Part shown: positions 8,896 to 17,624 of the stretch, one piece after another
Layout: each line of letters begins with the position of its first letter
Numbering within the stretch: the stretch's first letter is position 1
NCBI RefSeq assembly: GCF_000317695.1
Contig: NC_019771.1
Span: forward strand, 1,506,001 to 1,570,000
Reading direction: 5' to 3'
DNA: 64,000 bases
Source of the DNA: Anabaena cylindrica PCC 7122
GTDB taxonomy: Bacteria > Cyanobacteriota > Cyanobacteriia > Cyanobacteriales > Nostocaceae
Position numbers and translations under genes: made by a program
The notes under the pieces: generated by a model
The model's input: the letters and a program-made list of their open reading frames with translations, nothing else
Database searches by the model: none
What the model was told of the DNA's origin: nothing

Positions 8896-9138
8896 ATGAA
8901 TCAATACTCTGATTTGTTATCGGAACTATCTGATTTTCTTTATCCTCGTAGTCCATATTATGGGCAAATTAACTCAGAATATTTAGCATTTAATGCTCAA
9001 CTCCAAGATTTTTCTCAACGAGTGAACTATATTTGCAATCTACAAACTGGTGGTAAACTTTCTTCAGAAGAGGCGTATAAACAAATTCAAGTCCTCTGGA
9101 AACAGCTAAAAACGACCAAGAAAAAAATATTAGTTTGA
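8896..9138 (+). CDS. Small conserved cyanobacterial protein of unknown function
   Basis: An 80-residue, mostly helical, soluble protein (SELSDFLYPRSPYYGQI near the start, a basic tail KTTKKKILV). AAAGG lies 7 bp before the ATG and the gene starts 8 bp after the ssuE stop, so it is very likely the last gene of the sulfonate transcript. I believe similar short proteins occur as a domain of unknown function in cyanobacteria (possibly DUF7219), but no activity is known to me. No catalytic motif or membrane segment is visible. Confidence 0.65.
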   Translation: MNQYSDLLSELSDFLYPRSPYYGQINSEYLAFNAQLQDFSQRVNYICNLQTGGKLSSEEAYKQIQVLWKQLKTTKKKILV

Positions 9139-9158
9139 AGGAAAATATTAACCAAGTT

Positions 9159-9603
9159 TTAACTTACTAAATTATTTGTCATTTTACCAGAGGGGACAAT
9201 CTGCACTCGGAATTGATCAATGCCTTCATAAGTGGGATTATGAAAAGGTTTTAAACCGACAGTGATTGTTTTACCAGCTACAACTGGTTGATCAAAGGTG
9301 ACAATAAGAGTTTGCGGTTGATTTTCACTTTTGGCTAGGGTGACACCTAGCTTTTATTTTTGTCCATTTGTTTCTACAAAAGCAACACTATTTTTTTCAT
9401 CGAAGTCAATAGTTTCCAATCCTTCTATTTGTGTGAGTGCTACTTGTATCAGTGGTACATTAGCAGTCAAAGCGGGTAATTTGATTGTGAAATAATAGGT
9501 TACTCCCCAAGCACTAGTTTGATTATAGGTTGTTTTAACGAGATAGCAAACAGATTACTGTACCCATAAATAGGGTTTTACACAGAGTTATAAAGCTGTT
9601 CAT
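9159..9603 (-). pseudogene. Broken DUF2808-type exported protein gene
   Basis: On the minus strand a start codon at 9601-9603 opens a signal-peptide-like stretch (MNSFITLCKTLFMGTVIC) that hits a stop after about 22 codons. In another frame the sequence then reads WGVTYYFTIKLPALTANVPL, IEGLETIDFDEKNSVAFVET, an in-frame TAA at about 9354-9356, then KLGVTLAKSENQPQTLIVTF and VGLKPFHNPTYEGIDQFRVQ, ending with TAA at 9159-9161. The middle and end match the pattern of DUF2808 proteins of cyanobacteria (VGLKP-NP-Y-G). At least one frameshift and one nonsense change show it is not functional. Confidence 0.7.
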
Positions 9604-9605
9604 TT

Positions 9606-11735
9606 TTAAGTTACCAAGTCTCGACAAAGGGGAAGCTGAATCTGAAATTCTGTTCCCTTCCCAGGTTCTGAGAATAAATCAAGTTTGCCACTATGTCGTT
9701 CTACTATTATTTGATAGCTAATTGATAATCCTAGTCCTGTTCCTTGCCCAACTGGTTTGGTTGTAAAGAAGGGATCAAATACTCGTAGCTTCGTTTCTTC
9801 TCCCATGCCTAATCCATTATCTGCAATGTAGATTAAAACCCAATGATTATCTATCACATTAGTCCGAATAGTAATGGTAGGAATAAAATTACTTGGCTGA
9901 TGAGTAATAGTCTCTTCTAAAGCATCTATAGCATTACTCAAAATATTCATAAATACCTGGTTTAGTTGTCCTGGTGAACAATGTACTACTGGTAAATTAC
10001 CATATTCTTTATGAAGAGTAATCGTAGATTTGTGGGACTTTAACTTCAGCCGATGCTGCAAAATTAATAATGTATTTTCAATACCTTCATGGATATCGAC
10101 TGATTTAATTTCTGCTTCATCCAAACGTGAGAAATTTCTTAAAGAATGCACAATATCTCTAATTCGTTCGCTGCCAAACCGCATAGAATTGAGTAATTGT
10201 GGCAGGTCATTACTAACAAAATCAAGTTCAAATTTTTCCATTGCCATCTGAACTGAATCTATCGGCTGGGGATAGGATTGCTGGTATATATGAACTGTAT
10301 TCAATAAGCCTTCAACGTACTCCTCTAAACAGTTGAGATTACCATAAATAAAATTTACTGGATTATTAATTTCATGAGCAATTCCTGCTACCAATTGCCC
10401 TAAACTTGACATTTTTTCACTGTGAATCAATTGCATTTGTGTTTGTTGCAATTCTTTCAGTGCTTGTCGCAAATACTGAGTTTGAGTTTTTAGCTGTAAT
10501 TCAGACTGTCGTAATTCTTCCTCGGCTTGTTTGCGTCGGGTGATATCAGTGTGAGAACCTGCTATGCGGTATGGTTTATTTCCAATATCTCGCACCAGTA
10601 TTCCTCGGCAAAGTACCCAGAGATAGTTACCGTTGCGATGTTGCAAGCGATATTCCTGTTCGTAAGTGGGAATTTGTCCTTCAAAGTATTGTCGAAAAGT
10701 TGTCAAAACGCGATCGCTATCATCAGGGTGCAAACGCTGTTTCCATTCCTCAAAGTGATTGGGGATCTCCGTTTCTGCATACCCTAACATTTCTTTCCAG
10801 CGGGTAGAGAAGAAGACTTCATTTGTTTCTAGATTCCAGTCCCACAAACCATCATTTGATCCCTTGACTGCAAGTTCAAAGCTGGAACTAATTTTACCGA
10901 AATCTTTATAAGGATGAACCTGCAAAACCTGAAAGCAGTCATGGATTGATTGATAATTGAGGGGAATTGTCCAACCTTCCGATTTTGCTGCGATCGCTGC
11001 GGGATGGTCTTTTGGTAATTTTAGCAATGCGATCGCTACTTGTTCGGCTAATTCACTCGAAGTTTGTTGGGTGACAGCAAAAGGCCATTCGGGATATAAC
11101 CGGGTACTCAAAGCAAAGGGAAATTTTTCTCCATACTGTGTCTGCTGATTAATGATTTTGAAGTTTTTCAAGTCAACTTTTCCTTCTAAAGCCATCTGTT
11201 CTAATACGTTTGTAGAAATAGTTCCTGCATCTGCCTTACCTTGTCCAATCGCATATATTACTGCATCATGACTATTGGTGAAATGCAGACTTTGAAAATC
11301 CCGGTAAGGATTGATCCCCGCTTCTACAATTTCTCGCCATGCTGATCGCCAACCTCCAAAAGAATTTTCCGCAACAGCAACAAAGTTTTTACCCCGCAAA
11401 TCCGTCAGACTCTGAATATTGTCACAATCAGCCTTACAAAAAATTACCCCACCAAACATGGTGTAAGCTTTTCCCATCCGCAGGTGCTTTAAAGTTGCCA
11501 GCCGATTTACTCCATAAAGGGCTTCAAATTCCACATATATTCCCGGACTGGTAATCACAAACTCCACTGTATTATGTTCAATAGCAGCCTCAATTTGAGT
11601 GAAATTTAGAGGAACAATAATAAAGTGGTATTCAGGAAGTTCTGAAGTAAGATAATCTGCTGTTTTTTGCCAAGTTTGTAGCGTGTTCTGGATATCTCGA
11701 TGTGCTAAAACACCAATTTTAATCAGGAGTTTCAT
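9606..11735 (-). CDS. Sensor histidine kinase with PhnD-like input domain and PAS domain
   Basis: A 709-residue two-component sensor. Residues 1 to about 275 form a phosphonate-binding (PhnD/PBP2) domain (IKIGVLAHRDIQNTLQTWQK, FVITSPGIYVEFEALYG, DAVIYAIGQGKADAGTIST). A PAS domain with PAC follows (about 285-405, GLWDWNLETNEVFFSTRWKE), then a coiled linker, the H-box GQLVAGIAHEINNPVNF (His near residue 456), and an ATPase domain with N-box ILSNAIDALEE, G1 DNGLGMGEE and G2 GQGTGLGLSIS. PhnD-type sensors such as TtrS are normally exported and membrane-anchored, yet no signal peptide or transmembrane segment is visible here, and an in-frame TAG lies just before the start. No response regulator gene is adjacent. 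Confidence 0.88.
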   Translation of the reverse strand: MKLLIKIGVLAHRDIQNTLQTWQKTADYLTSELPEYHFIIVPLNFTQIEAAIEHNTVEFVITSPGIYVEFEALYGVNRLATLKHLRMGKAYTMFGGVIFCKADCDNIQSLTDLRGKNFVAVAENSFGGWRSAWREIVEAGINPYRDFQSLHFTNSHDAVIYAIGQGKADAGTISTNVLEQMALEGKVDLKNFKIINQQTQYGEKFPFALSTRLYPEWPFAVTQQTSSELAEQVAIALLKLPKDHPAAIAAKSEGWTIPLNYQSIHDCFQVLQVHPYKDFGKISSSFELAVKGSNDGLWDWNLETNEVFFSTRWKEMLGYAETEIPNHFEEWKQRLHPDDSDRVLTTFRQYFEGQIPTYEQEYRLQHRNGNYLWVLCRGILVRDIGNKPYRIAGSHTDITRRKQAEEELRQSELQLKTQTQYLRQALKELQQTQMQLIHSEKMSSLGQLVAGIAHEINNPVNFIYGNLNCLEEYVEGLLNTVHIYQQSYPQPIDSVQMAMEKFELDFVSNDLPQLLNSMRFGSERIRDIVHSLRNFSRLDEAEIKSVDIHEGIENTLLILQHRLKLKSHKSTITLHKEYGNLPVVHCSPGQLNQVFMNILSNAIDALEETITHQPSNFIPTITIRTNVIDNHWVLIYIADNGLGMGEETKLRVFDPFFTTKPVGQGTGLGLSISYQIIVERHSGKLDLFSEPGKGTEFQIQLPLCRDLVT

Positions 11736-11909
11736 GGCTTGCTATTACTTAGTTGTATAAAGATAGAATTGAGCCTTCAGGCGTAATGTTTACTGCCACG
11801 CTGATAAATAGAATTACTAGTGATTCTTGACAATGAATCTGATTCTATTGAGTTAAATATGCACATATTAATTACTAATTAGAAAAGTATTTTTATTACT
11901 TGTTTAGTG

Positions 11910-12437
11910 TTAATTATCATCAGTGGAATCATTTAACTGTGAAGCAATTTCTTGACTATTTTGACCAATTAAAAATCTCAAAAACCGATCAAGCCGCTTC
12001 ACACCACTGAGGGTGATTAAAGTCAAGAATCCTCCCAATAATCCCATTTGCCACAAACCACAACCAATGGCTGCTCTCAATCCTGCTGCTGTCCAAATCC
12101 AGGCTGCTGTAGTCAAACCCCGTACTTTTGGCACTTCAGATTTTCTAGGAGATTCTTGCAAAATTAATCCTGCACCAAGAAAGCCTATACCAGTAGTTAC
12201 ACCTTGAATCGTGCGACTCAGGGCATTAGTAGCTGCAAAGGAACTATCACCTTCAGCTTGTAAAGGAATCATCACAAATAGTGCTGCTCCCATACTTACC
12301 AACATAAATGTCCTCATCCCTGCTGATCTACCACCTTTCTGACGATTAAATCCAATTATGCAACCGACTAAAAGTGCCAGTATGAGTCTAAAACCTATAT
12401 GTACCCAATCATCGGCAGCCAAAAACATTGCACTCAT
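11910..12437 (-). CDS. MgtC/SapB-family membrane protein
   Basis: Inner-membrane protein of about 175 residues. The N-terminal membrane domain has the MgtC hallmark GFNRQKGGRSAGMRTFMLVS with the conserved Arg-rich loop, followed by GFLGAGLI and TTAAWIWTAAGLRAAIGCGL. Four to five hydrophobic segments are visible. The family is linked to magnesium limitation and virulence in pathogens; in cyanobacteria its role is unclear. I placed the start at 12437 (MSAMFLAADD), which has AGAGGAA 8 bp upstream, rather than at 12488. It lacks the longer cytoplasmic C-terminal domain of Salmonella MgtC, so it is SapB-like in length. Confidence 0.85.
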   Translation of the reverse strand: MSAMFLAADDWVHIGFRLILALLVGCIIGFNRQKGGRSAGMRTFMLVSMGAALFVMIPLQAEGDSSFAATNALSRTIQGVTTGIGFLGAGLILQESPRKSEVPKVRGLTTAAWIWTAAGLRAAIGCGLWQMGLLGGFLTLITLSGVKRLDRFLRFLIGQNSQEIASQLNDSTDDN

Positions 12438-12614
12438 GGATTGATTCCTCTGTAAGATGGAACGGTGTTTTGCACCTCTTACCCGCAAAGTGAAAGATTA
12501 CCCACTCGTTATCAGTGTCAATCTAACTCCGGTAAGTTGATAGGTTTAAAGTAGTTTATTGCTACTTTAGCAGAAAATTAAAAATAAGTAAAATAACTGA
12601 GGTACGCCCAATAG

Positions 12615-13259
12615 CTACAGCAGTTGAGAAAGCTGCCGCATATCATTAAAAACTATCTTCGCTCCAGCAGCAGTAAGAGCAGTGCAATAGCTATGTTGGG
12701 CATAACCAAAAACAGTCATTCCTGCCGCACATCCTGATTGCACACCTGGGACAGAGTCTTCAATAACAACACAATGTTCTGGATTTGTGTTCATTTGCTC
12801 GGCTGCATAGAGATACACATCAGGAAAAGGTTTAGGACGCGGAACATCATAACAGCTATATATTTTTCCTTCAAATTGATGTATAAGTCCTGTTAATTTC
12901 AAGACCAGTTGAATATGACGGTGGCTGCTATTTGATGCCACACATTTTGGTAATGTAATTTGCTCCAATAGTTCGTTAATGCCTGAAACAGCCTGTAATT
13001 CTTGCTGCAATGCAGCGAATTCTCGTTTCTTACAAAGTTCAATAAAATTTTGGGGCAATGGTTTCTCGTAGGATTGCTCAATAATCTCTAAACAGGTTTT
13101 GAAAGACTTTCCTATAAATTTTTGAGTTACTTCTGCATGGGTGATAGGAAAACCAACTTCAGTAAGCATTTCCGCGAAAATGCGATTTATAATTGGTTCG
13201 CTATCAACTAACACTCCATCGCAATCAAAAATTACAAGTTTGAACCCATTTTTGCTCAT
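12615..13259 (-). CDS. HAD-superfamily phosphatase (beta-phosphoglucomutase-like group)
   Basis: A 214-residue HAD subfamily IA hydrolase. Motif I is FDCDGVLVDSEP at residues 10-21 with both catalytic aspartates, motif II is CVASNSS, motif III includes the Lys in RPKPFPDVYL, and motif IV is VIEDSVPGVQSGCAAGM. The helical cap between motifs I and II fits small sugar-phosphate substrates. The specific substrate is not readable. It is on the same strand as, but 92 bp after, the MFS gene. Confidence 0.85.
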   Translation of the reverse strand: MSKNGFKLVIFDCDGVLVDSEPIINRIFAEMLTEVGFPITHAEVTQKFIGKSFKTCLEIIEQSYEKPLPQNFIELCKKREFAALQQELQAVSGINELLEQITLPKCVASNSSHRHIQLVLKLTGLIHQFEGKIYSCYDVPRPKPFPDVYLYAAEQMNTNPEHCVVIEDSVPGVQSGCAAGMTVFGYAQHSYCTALTAAGAKIVFNDMRQLSQLL

Positions 13260-13351
13260 ATTGTTACCTCAAATTTACCATTGGATTGCTAATCGGCGCA
13301 TTTAGACAATAATTAAGTAGTATATAACCGAGCATTATAGCTGAATACTCA

Positions 13352-14659
13352 TTAAGAAAGTAATCCCATTTCTTGATATATTGGGCTTACCATTTTTCTG
13401 ATATTTGATATTTGTCTAGCAAAAAAATAAGTTCCCAAAATACAGCAAAGACCACCAAATAATAAAGCATTAGCAACACCTATATAATTTGCTAATCCTC
13501 CGAAAAATAAATTACCAAAAGGTAATATTCCTAAAAAAGTAGTCATAAATATACTGGTTACTCGTCCTCTTTTATCTTCTTCCACTAAAATTACTTGCAG
13601 AAAATTACTAATCGAAGCTAGAGTTAAGGTGTTTGATAATCCCACAATAAAGATTAATACCAAAGAAATTTCTAACCGGGTTGAGTGAGAAAATAATATT
13701 AACGACATTCCCAGCACTAGAGTAGAAATTGCCATAACTTTTTCTAGTCCTATTACTTGCTTGCGCCCCATTAGATAAATGCCAGAAAATATAGAACCAA
13801 AAGCTGTAGAAGTCATCAGAAAACCCATCGTTTCTGCGTTACCTTTCAGCACTTCTTTGACAAATACAGGTATAAGATTTACATAAGTCATTGCCATAAA
13901 GCAAACTATAATTTGTAATATTAAAATAGATTTTATAGGTAAAAAGTTATATGCAAAAATAAATCCTTCTTTGAGGTTATGCCAAATCTTTGTAGATTTG
14001 GCTGTTGATGAATTATTGATATTTGGTTTTATTTGTATAGTCAAGATAGCGGAGATAAAAGGTAAATAGCTAATAGTATCTACCAAAAAACATGAAGCTG
14101 CTCCATTTTTAGCAATTAAAACACCCCCAATCATAGGACTAACAAATTTAGCTGTATTAATTAAAAATGAATGCACAGACATGGCACTATAAGTATCACT
14201 TCTATTAACTATTAATTTGGGAATAGTAACTTGACGTGCTGGTAAATCAAAAGCTTTGACTATACCCTGAATAATACCAATGATAATAATATGTGTAAAA
14301 TTAATCTGATTACTGACAGTCAAAAAAGTTAGTAATGAAGATAGAAAAACAGAGACTATCTGAGTAGTTAATAAAACATATCTTAAATTCCATCTATCTA
14401 GCAATACTCCTACCAATGGTGTAATAACTAAACCCATAGCTTGATTGCTAAACCCAGCTATACCAACTAACATGGCTGAATTTGTTAATTGATAGACCAT
14501 CCATATTAAGGCAATTTGTGTCATCCAAGAGCCGAAAAAGGATAAGCTTTCTCCAATGAGAAAACACGATAAATTGGGTGATTTAATTGCAGGTAAAGTT
14601 TCCAGAAAAGCAAATATTTTTTTGCTTTTCTTTAAAGACGTTCTATTTTCTTGTAACAT
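13352..14659 (-). CDS. MFS permease, DHA3 (EntS/MacA-like) type
   Basis: A 435-residue integral membrane protein with about 12 hydrophobic segments. The segment GSWMTQIALIWMVYQLTNSA near residue 45 and GVLLDRWNLRYVLL (loop 2-3 motif A variant) are typical of the MFS_3/DHA3 drug and siderophore exporters. ANYIGVANALLFGG near the end belongs to the last helices. Substrate unknown. The gene is alone between the HAD and SDR genes, all on the minus strand; gaps are too large to be sure of an operon. Confidence 0.85.
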   Translation of the reverse strand: MLQENRTSLKKSKKIFAFLETLPAIKSPNLSCFLIGESLSFFGSWMTQIALIWMVYQLTNSAMLVGIAGFSNQAMGLVITPLVGVLLDRWNLRYVLLTTQIVSVFLSSLLTFLTVSNQINFTHIIIIGIIQGIVKAFDLPARQVTIPKLIVNRSDTYSAMSVHSFLINTAKFVSPMIGGVLIAKNGAASCFLVDTISYLPFISAILTIQIKPNINNSSTAKSTKIWHNLKEGFIFAYNFLPIKSILILQIIVCFMAMTYVNLIPVFVKEVLKGNAETMGFLMTSTAFGSIFSGIYLMGRKQVIGLEKVMAISTLVLGMSLILFSHSTRLEISLVLIFIVGLSNTLTLASISNFLQVILVEEDKRGRVTSIFMTTFLGILPFGNLFFGGLANYIGVANALLFGGLCCILGTYFFARQISNIRKMVSPIYQEMGLLS

Positions 14660-14693
14660 TAATATTGCCTATTTTTCGGTATAATTCTGATAA

Positions 14694-15443
14694 CTACCGT
14701 TCTTGCTGAGTGGGACGAATTAAGATTTCATTCACATTAACGTGCTGTGGCTGGCTAACAGCATAAACGATCGCTGCTGCTATATCTTCACTTTGTAATG
14801 GTGCGATCGCTTTCCGTCTGGCTTCAATTTCCTGTTTTGCTACTATATCAGTAATATGCTGATCAATTTCTGTTTCTACTAAGCCAGGCTCGATGATAGT
14901 AACGCGAATATTATCTTGATATACTTCCTGCCGTAATGCTTCCGAAAAGGCATTTACACCCCATTTAGTGACATTGTAGGCTCCCATTCCTGCGCGGGCT
15001 ATGCGGCCAGCCACGGATGAAATATTAACGATATGTCCTGATTTTTGGGCTTTGAAAATAGGTAATACAGTGTAAGTTGTGTACATTAATGCCAAAACGT
15101 TGATATCAATCATTTTTCGCCAGTTTGCGGGATCGGCATTTTCAATCCTGCCGGGAAATGATATACCTGCATTGTTTACTAAAATATCTACTTGTCCAAA
15201 TTCTGCATTGGCTTTTTGTACCAGGTTTTTAGCTTGAGCTTCATCGGTAATATCTGCAATAACGGATAATGCTTGTCCACCATTATCAGTAATGTATTTT
15301 GCTACAGCCTGCAAGCGATCGCCCCTTCTGGCTGCAATCACTACTTTTGCTCCTTCTGTCGCTAGAGCGATCGCTGTACCTTTACCAATTCCCGAAGAAG
15401 CCCCGGTAATAATAGCCACTTTCCCGTCTAATTTACCTGCCAT
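14694..15443 (-). CDS. Short-chain dehydrogenase/reductase
   Basis: Classical SDR of about 249 residues. The NAD(P) motif TGASSGIGKG is near residues 12-21, followed by the Arg-rich NADP-preferring stretch IAARRGDR, NNAGISFPG, the catalytic Ser in VNISSVAGR and YNVTK (Tyr and Lys of Y-x-x-x-K). It resembles the YdfG/serine-dehydrogenase-like group; the substrate is unknown. I chose ATG 15443 (MAGKLDGKVAI) because residues upstream of it do not fit the fold, although the frame stays open to 15542. Confidence 0.88.
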   Translation of the reverse strand: MAGKLDGKVAIITGASSGIGKGTAIALATEGAKVVIAARRGDRLQAVAKYITDNGGQALSVIADITDEAQAKNLVQKANAEFGQVDILVNNAGISFPGRIENADPANWRKMIDINVLALMYTTYTVLPIFKAQKSGHIVNISSVAGRIARAGMGAYNVTKWGVNAFSEALRQEVYQDNIRVTIIEPGLVETEIDQHITDIVAKQEIEARRKAIAPLQSEDIAAAIVYAVSQPQHVNVNEILIRPTQQER

Positions 15444-15519
15444 AGTAAACACCCATTGATTAATTAATTTAAAAATACTGTATCTTGATAAAGTTACTGT
15501 AGATTTAAAATTAAGCATC

Positions 15520-15832
15520 TCACAGATAACTAGAAAAAGCAAGAAAAGTAGCCTCTACTGCCGCAGCAATGTGTATAAATACCTGACTTGTAGTTGAACT
15601 AGAGTCAGCCAGGGTAAGCGGTTGACCAGTATCACCACCATTACAGATCCGAGGATCGAGGGGAATTTTACCTAAAAGCGGTGCTTGGAGTTCATTGGAC
15701 AATTTTTCACCGCCACCACTACCAAAAATTGGAGTTTCTTCCCCATTTACGCCGATAAAATAGCTCATATTCTCGATAATGCCGAGAACAGGAACACCCA
15801 CTTGGCGAAACATATAAATACTGCGACGGGTC
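15520..15832 (-). pseudogene. 3' fragment of an Mrp/NBP35 (ParA-like) Fe-S carrier ATPase gene
   Basis: The frame reads RRSIYMFRQVGVPVLGIIEN then MSYF, IFGSGGGEKLSNELQAPLLG, KIPLDPRICNGGDTGQPLT and ends FSSYL. This is the C-terminal third of Mrp/ApbC-type ATPases, which load Fe-S clusters. The P-loop half is absent because an IS4-type remnant begins at about 15833; upstream codons in the same open frame (to 15960) are antisense IS sequence and not part of the protein. An intact copy may exist elsewhere in the genome. Confidence 0.8.
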
Positions 15833-16065
15833 AAGAAAGTCTCATTATCTTCTTGCTCAGTTTCGTGAAGATAATCCCGGTGCTGGTATTGTTGATCTTC
15901 AGGCTTATTCTCGGGGTTTTCGATATGTTCGGGAAATGTTAAAAATGCTTCCAGAACCACCAGAGCCTATTTTATTATCCCAGATTTTTGCCAAGCTTAC
16001 CTCTCTTGGTTGTATTCACAATGCTTCTACAGCCGTTGAACCCTCGTAATTTGGCTACAGTATTG
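15833..16065 (+). mobile_element. 3' remnant of an IS4-type element
   Basis: The plus strand reads the transposase tail QFREDNPGAGIVDLQAYSRG, FRYVREMLKMLPEPPEPILL, SQIFAKLTSLGCIHNASTAV and a stop, then the terminal inverted repeat GGCTACAGTATTG (16053-16065). The same protein tail, with a few substitutions, is encoded on the minus strand at 57237-57460 next to the end CAATACTATAGCC at 57212. So this is the end of a sister element whose 5' part is lost. Its inner junction truncates the mrp-like gene. Confidence 0.85.
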
Positions 16066-16084
16066 AATTAGACATTCTTTTTTA

Positions 16085-17396
16085 GAGAACTCCACAGAAT
16101 GATTGATCCTATAATGAGAGAAGATAATTTCAGTGTGCATCTGACCTAATGCGTCCAAAAACTATCATTGAACTCACGGAGAACCTAAAATCTCTGTACA
16201 TAAAAACAGCCAAAAAACTCAAGGGAAGTGACCGAAGACAATTCATGGCAGAAGTAGTCAAAGGATTGGGAATAGGTGGACAGACTTTAGTAGAACGGGA
16301 GTTAGGATGGAATAGACGTACCATCAGGAAAGGGATGCAAGAATTGGAGAGCGGTAAGCCTTTTATTGATGGTTTCGACCGGAGTGGACGCAAGGGAGCA
16401 GAAGTAAAATTACCGAACTTATTGAAGGATATAAAATCCTTAGTAGACCCACAAAGTCAAACTGACCCCAGCTTTAAGAGTACCAGGTTATATACACGCA
16501 TAACGGCAGGTGAAGTGCGTCGTCAACTAATTGTACAATATGGTTACACAGACGAAGAATTACCTTCATCAGAAACAATTCGTCGAAAATTGAATGATTT
16601 AGGCTATACCTTAAAAAGAGTCCTGAAAACCAAGCCTATCAAGAAAATTCCGGAAACAGAAGCAATTTTTGAACAAGTTGAACAAATTAATATTGAAGCT
16701 GACAATGATCCTCATACTCTACGGATATCTATTGATGCTCATGTGGCAGTTAAGGTGGGAGAATTTGACCGAGGTGGTACAACTCGGATGCCAACAGTCT
16801 CATTAGACCATGACTTTCCGACGGAAACAACTCTGACTCCCTATGGTATTTTTATCCCTGAGTACAAGGAGTTATTTTTATTCTTCGTTACTTCCAAATT
16901 AACTGCTGATTGTATTGTTGACTTACTTGAAAGCTGGTGGCAAACTGTCAAACACCGTTTTACTCACATTCAAAAACTGGTAATTAATCAGGATAATGGT
17001 CCGGAAAATCATTCTCTTCGGACTCAGTTTATGAAGCGGATTGTCGATTTTTCCGCATCATCTCAACTGAATTTACAACTCGCTTATTATCCGCCTTATC
17101 ACAGCAAATACAACCCCATAGAACGTTGCTTTGGTTGGTTGGAACAGCATTGGAATGGTAGTTTACTTGATACTGTTGAGACCGTACTAAATTTCGCTCA
17201 AACTCTCACATTTAAGGGTAAAAATCCTGTTGTCACATTGGTAGAAAAAGTCTATTCCACAGGAGTTAAACTCACAACTTTAGCGATGGCAGAACTGGAA
17301 ACACAGATTCACCGCCTTCCTGATCTCAAAAAATGGTTTGTGGAAATTTTTACTAAACCAGCATAGTTATTGGATCATCTTTTTTGTGGAGTTCTC
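16085..17396 (+). mobile_element. ISAzo13-like insertion sequence, apparently complete
   Basis: A 1312-bp element bounded by inverted repeats: GAGAACTCCACA at 16085-16096 and its complement TGTGGAGTTCTC at 17385-17396, with further imperfect pairing (GATCC) inwards. TTA at 16082-16084 and at 17397-17399 is a plausible 3-bp target duplication. It contains one intact transposase gene. It has inserted 19 bp beyond the end of the IS4-type remnant. Confidence 0.8.
16149..17366 (+). CDS. ISAzo13-family DDE transposase
   Basis: A 405-residue intact transposase. The N-terminal part is a helix-turn-helix-like region (GWNRRTIRKGMQEL); LNDLGYTLKR and the segment before it match the DNA-binding half of ISAzo13 transposases. 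Catalytic residues are visible as ISIDAHVAV (first Asp), NQDNGPENHS (second Asp) and YHSKYNPIERCFGWLE (Glu). The C-terminal GVKLTTLAMAELETQIHR resembles the same family. Length is normal and no frameshift is present, so it may still be active. Confidence 0.85.
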   Translation: MRPKTIIELTENLKSLYIKTAKKLKGSDRRQFMAEVVKGLGIGGQTLVERELGWNRRTIRKGMQELESGKPFIDGFDRSGRKGAEVKLPNLLKDIKSLVDPQSQTDPSFKSTRLYTRITAGEVRRQLIVQYGYTDEELPSSETIRRKLNDLGYTLKRVLKTKPIKKIPETEAIFEQVEQINIEADNDPHTLRISIDAHVAVKVGEFDRGGTTRMPTVSLDHDFPTETTLTPYGIFIPEYKELFLFFVTSKLTADCIVDLLESWWQTVKHRFTHIQKLVINQDNGPENHSLRTQFMKRIVDFSASSQLNLQLAYYPPYHSKYNPIERCFGWLEQHWNGSLLDTVETVLNFAQTLTFKGKNPVVTLVEKVYSTGVKLTTLAMAELETQIHRLPDLKKWFVEIFTKPA

Positions 17397-17624
17397 TTAA
17401 AGAAAATTTACAGAATTTATTTAGGGACTTATGTCCTTATTCGCGTTAGTATACTGCAAGCAAAGGCATAAGTTTTATACATTTGCCATATTTACTGGCA
17501 GATAAATGTAGCAAAAAGCTGGAAATTTAGTTGCGTCTAGAAAAGATAATGATGACTATATTTTGATTGAGATACGTATCATTAATCACAAGTCAATTAT
17601 TCTACGGTGTTAAGGTAAAAAACT

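Noticed and set aside
15520..15960. A fused protein of transposase-antisense sequence and Mrp C-terminus
   Set aside because: The first 45 codons are the antisense of the IS4 transposase tail on the plus strand, so the open frame is an accident of the insertion, not a gene fusion.
16082..17399. Composite transposon formed by the ISAzo13-like and IS701-like elements
   Set aside because: Their ends and transposases are unrelated, so they cannot act as a pair; only the two IS4-type copies match each other.
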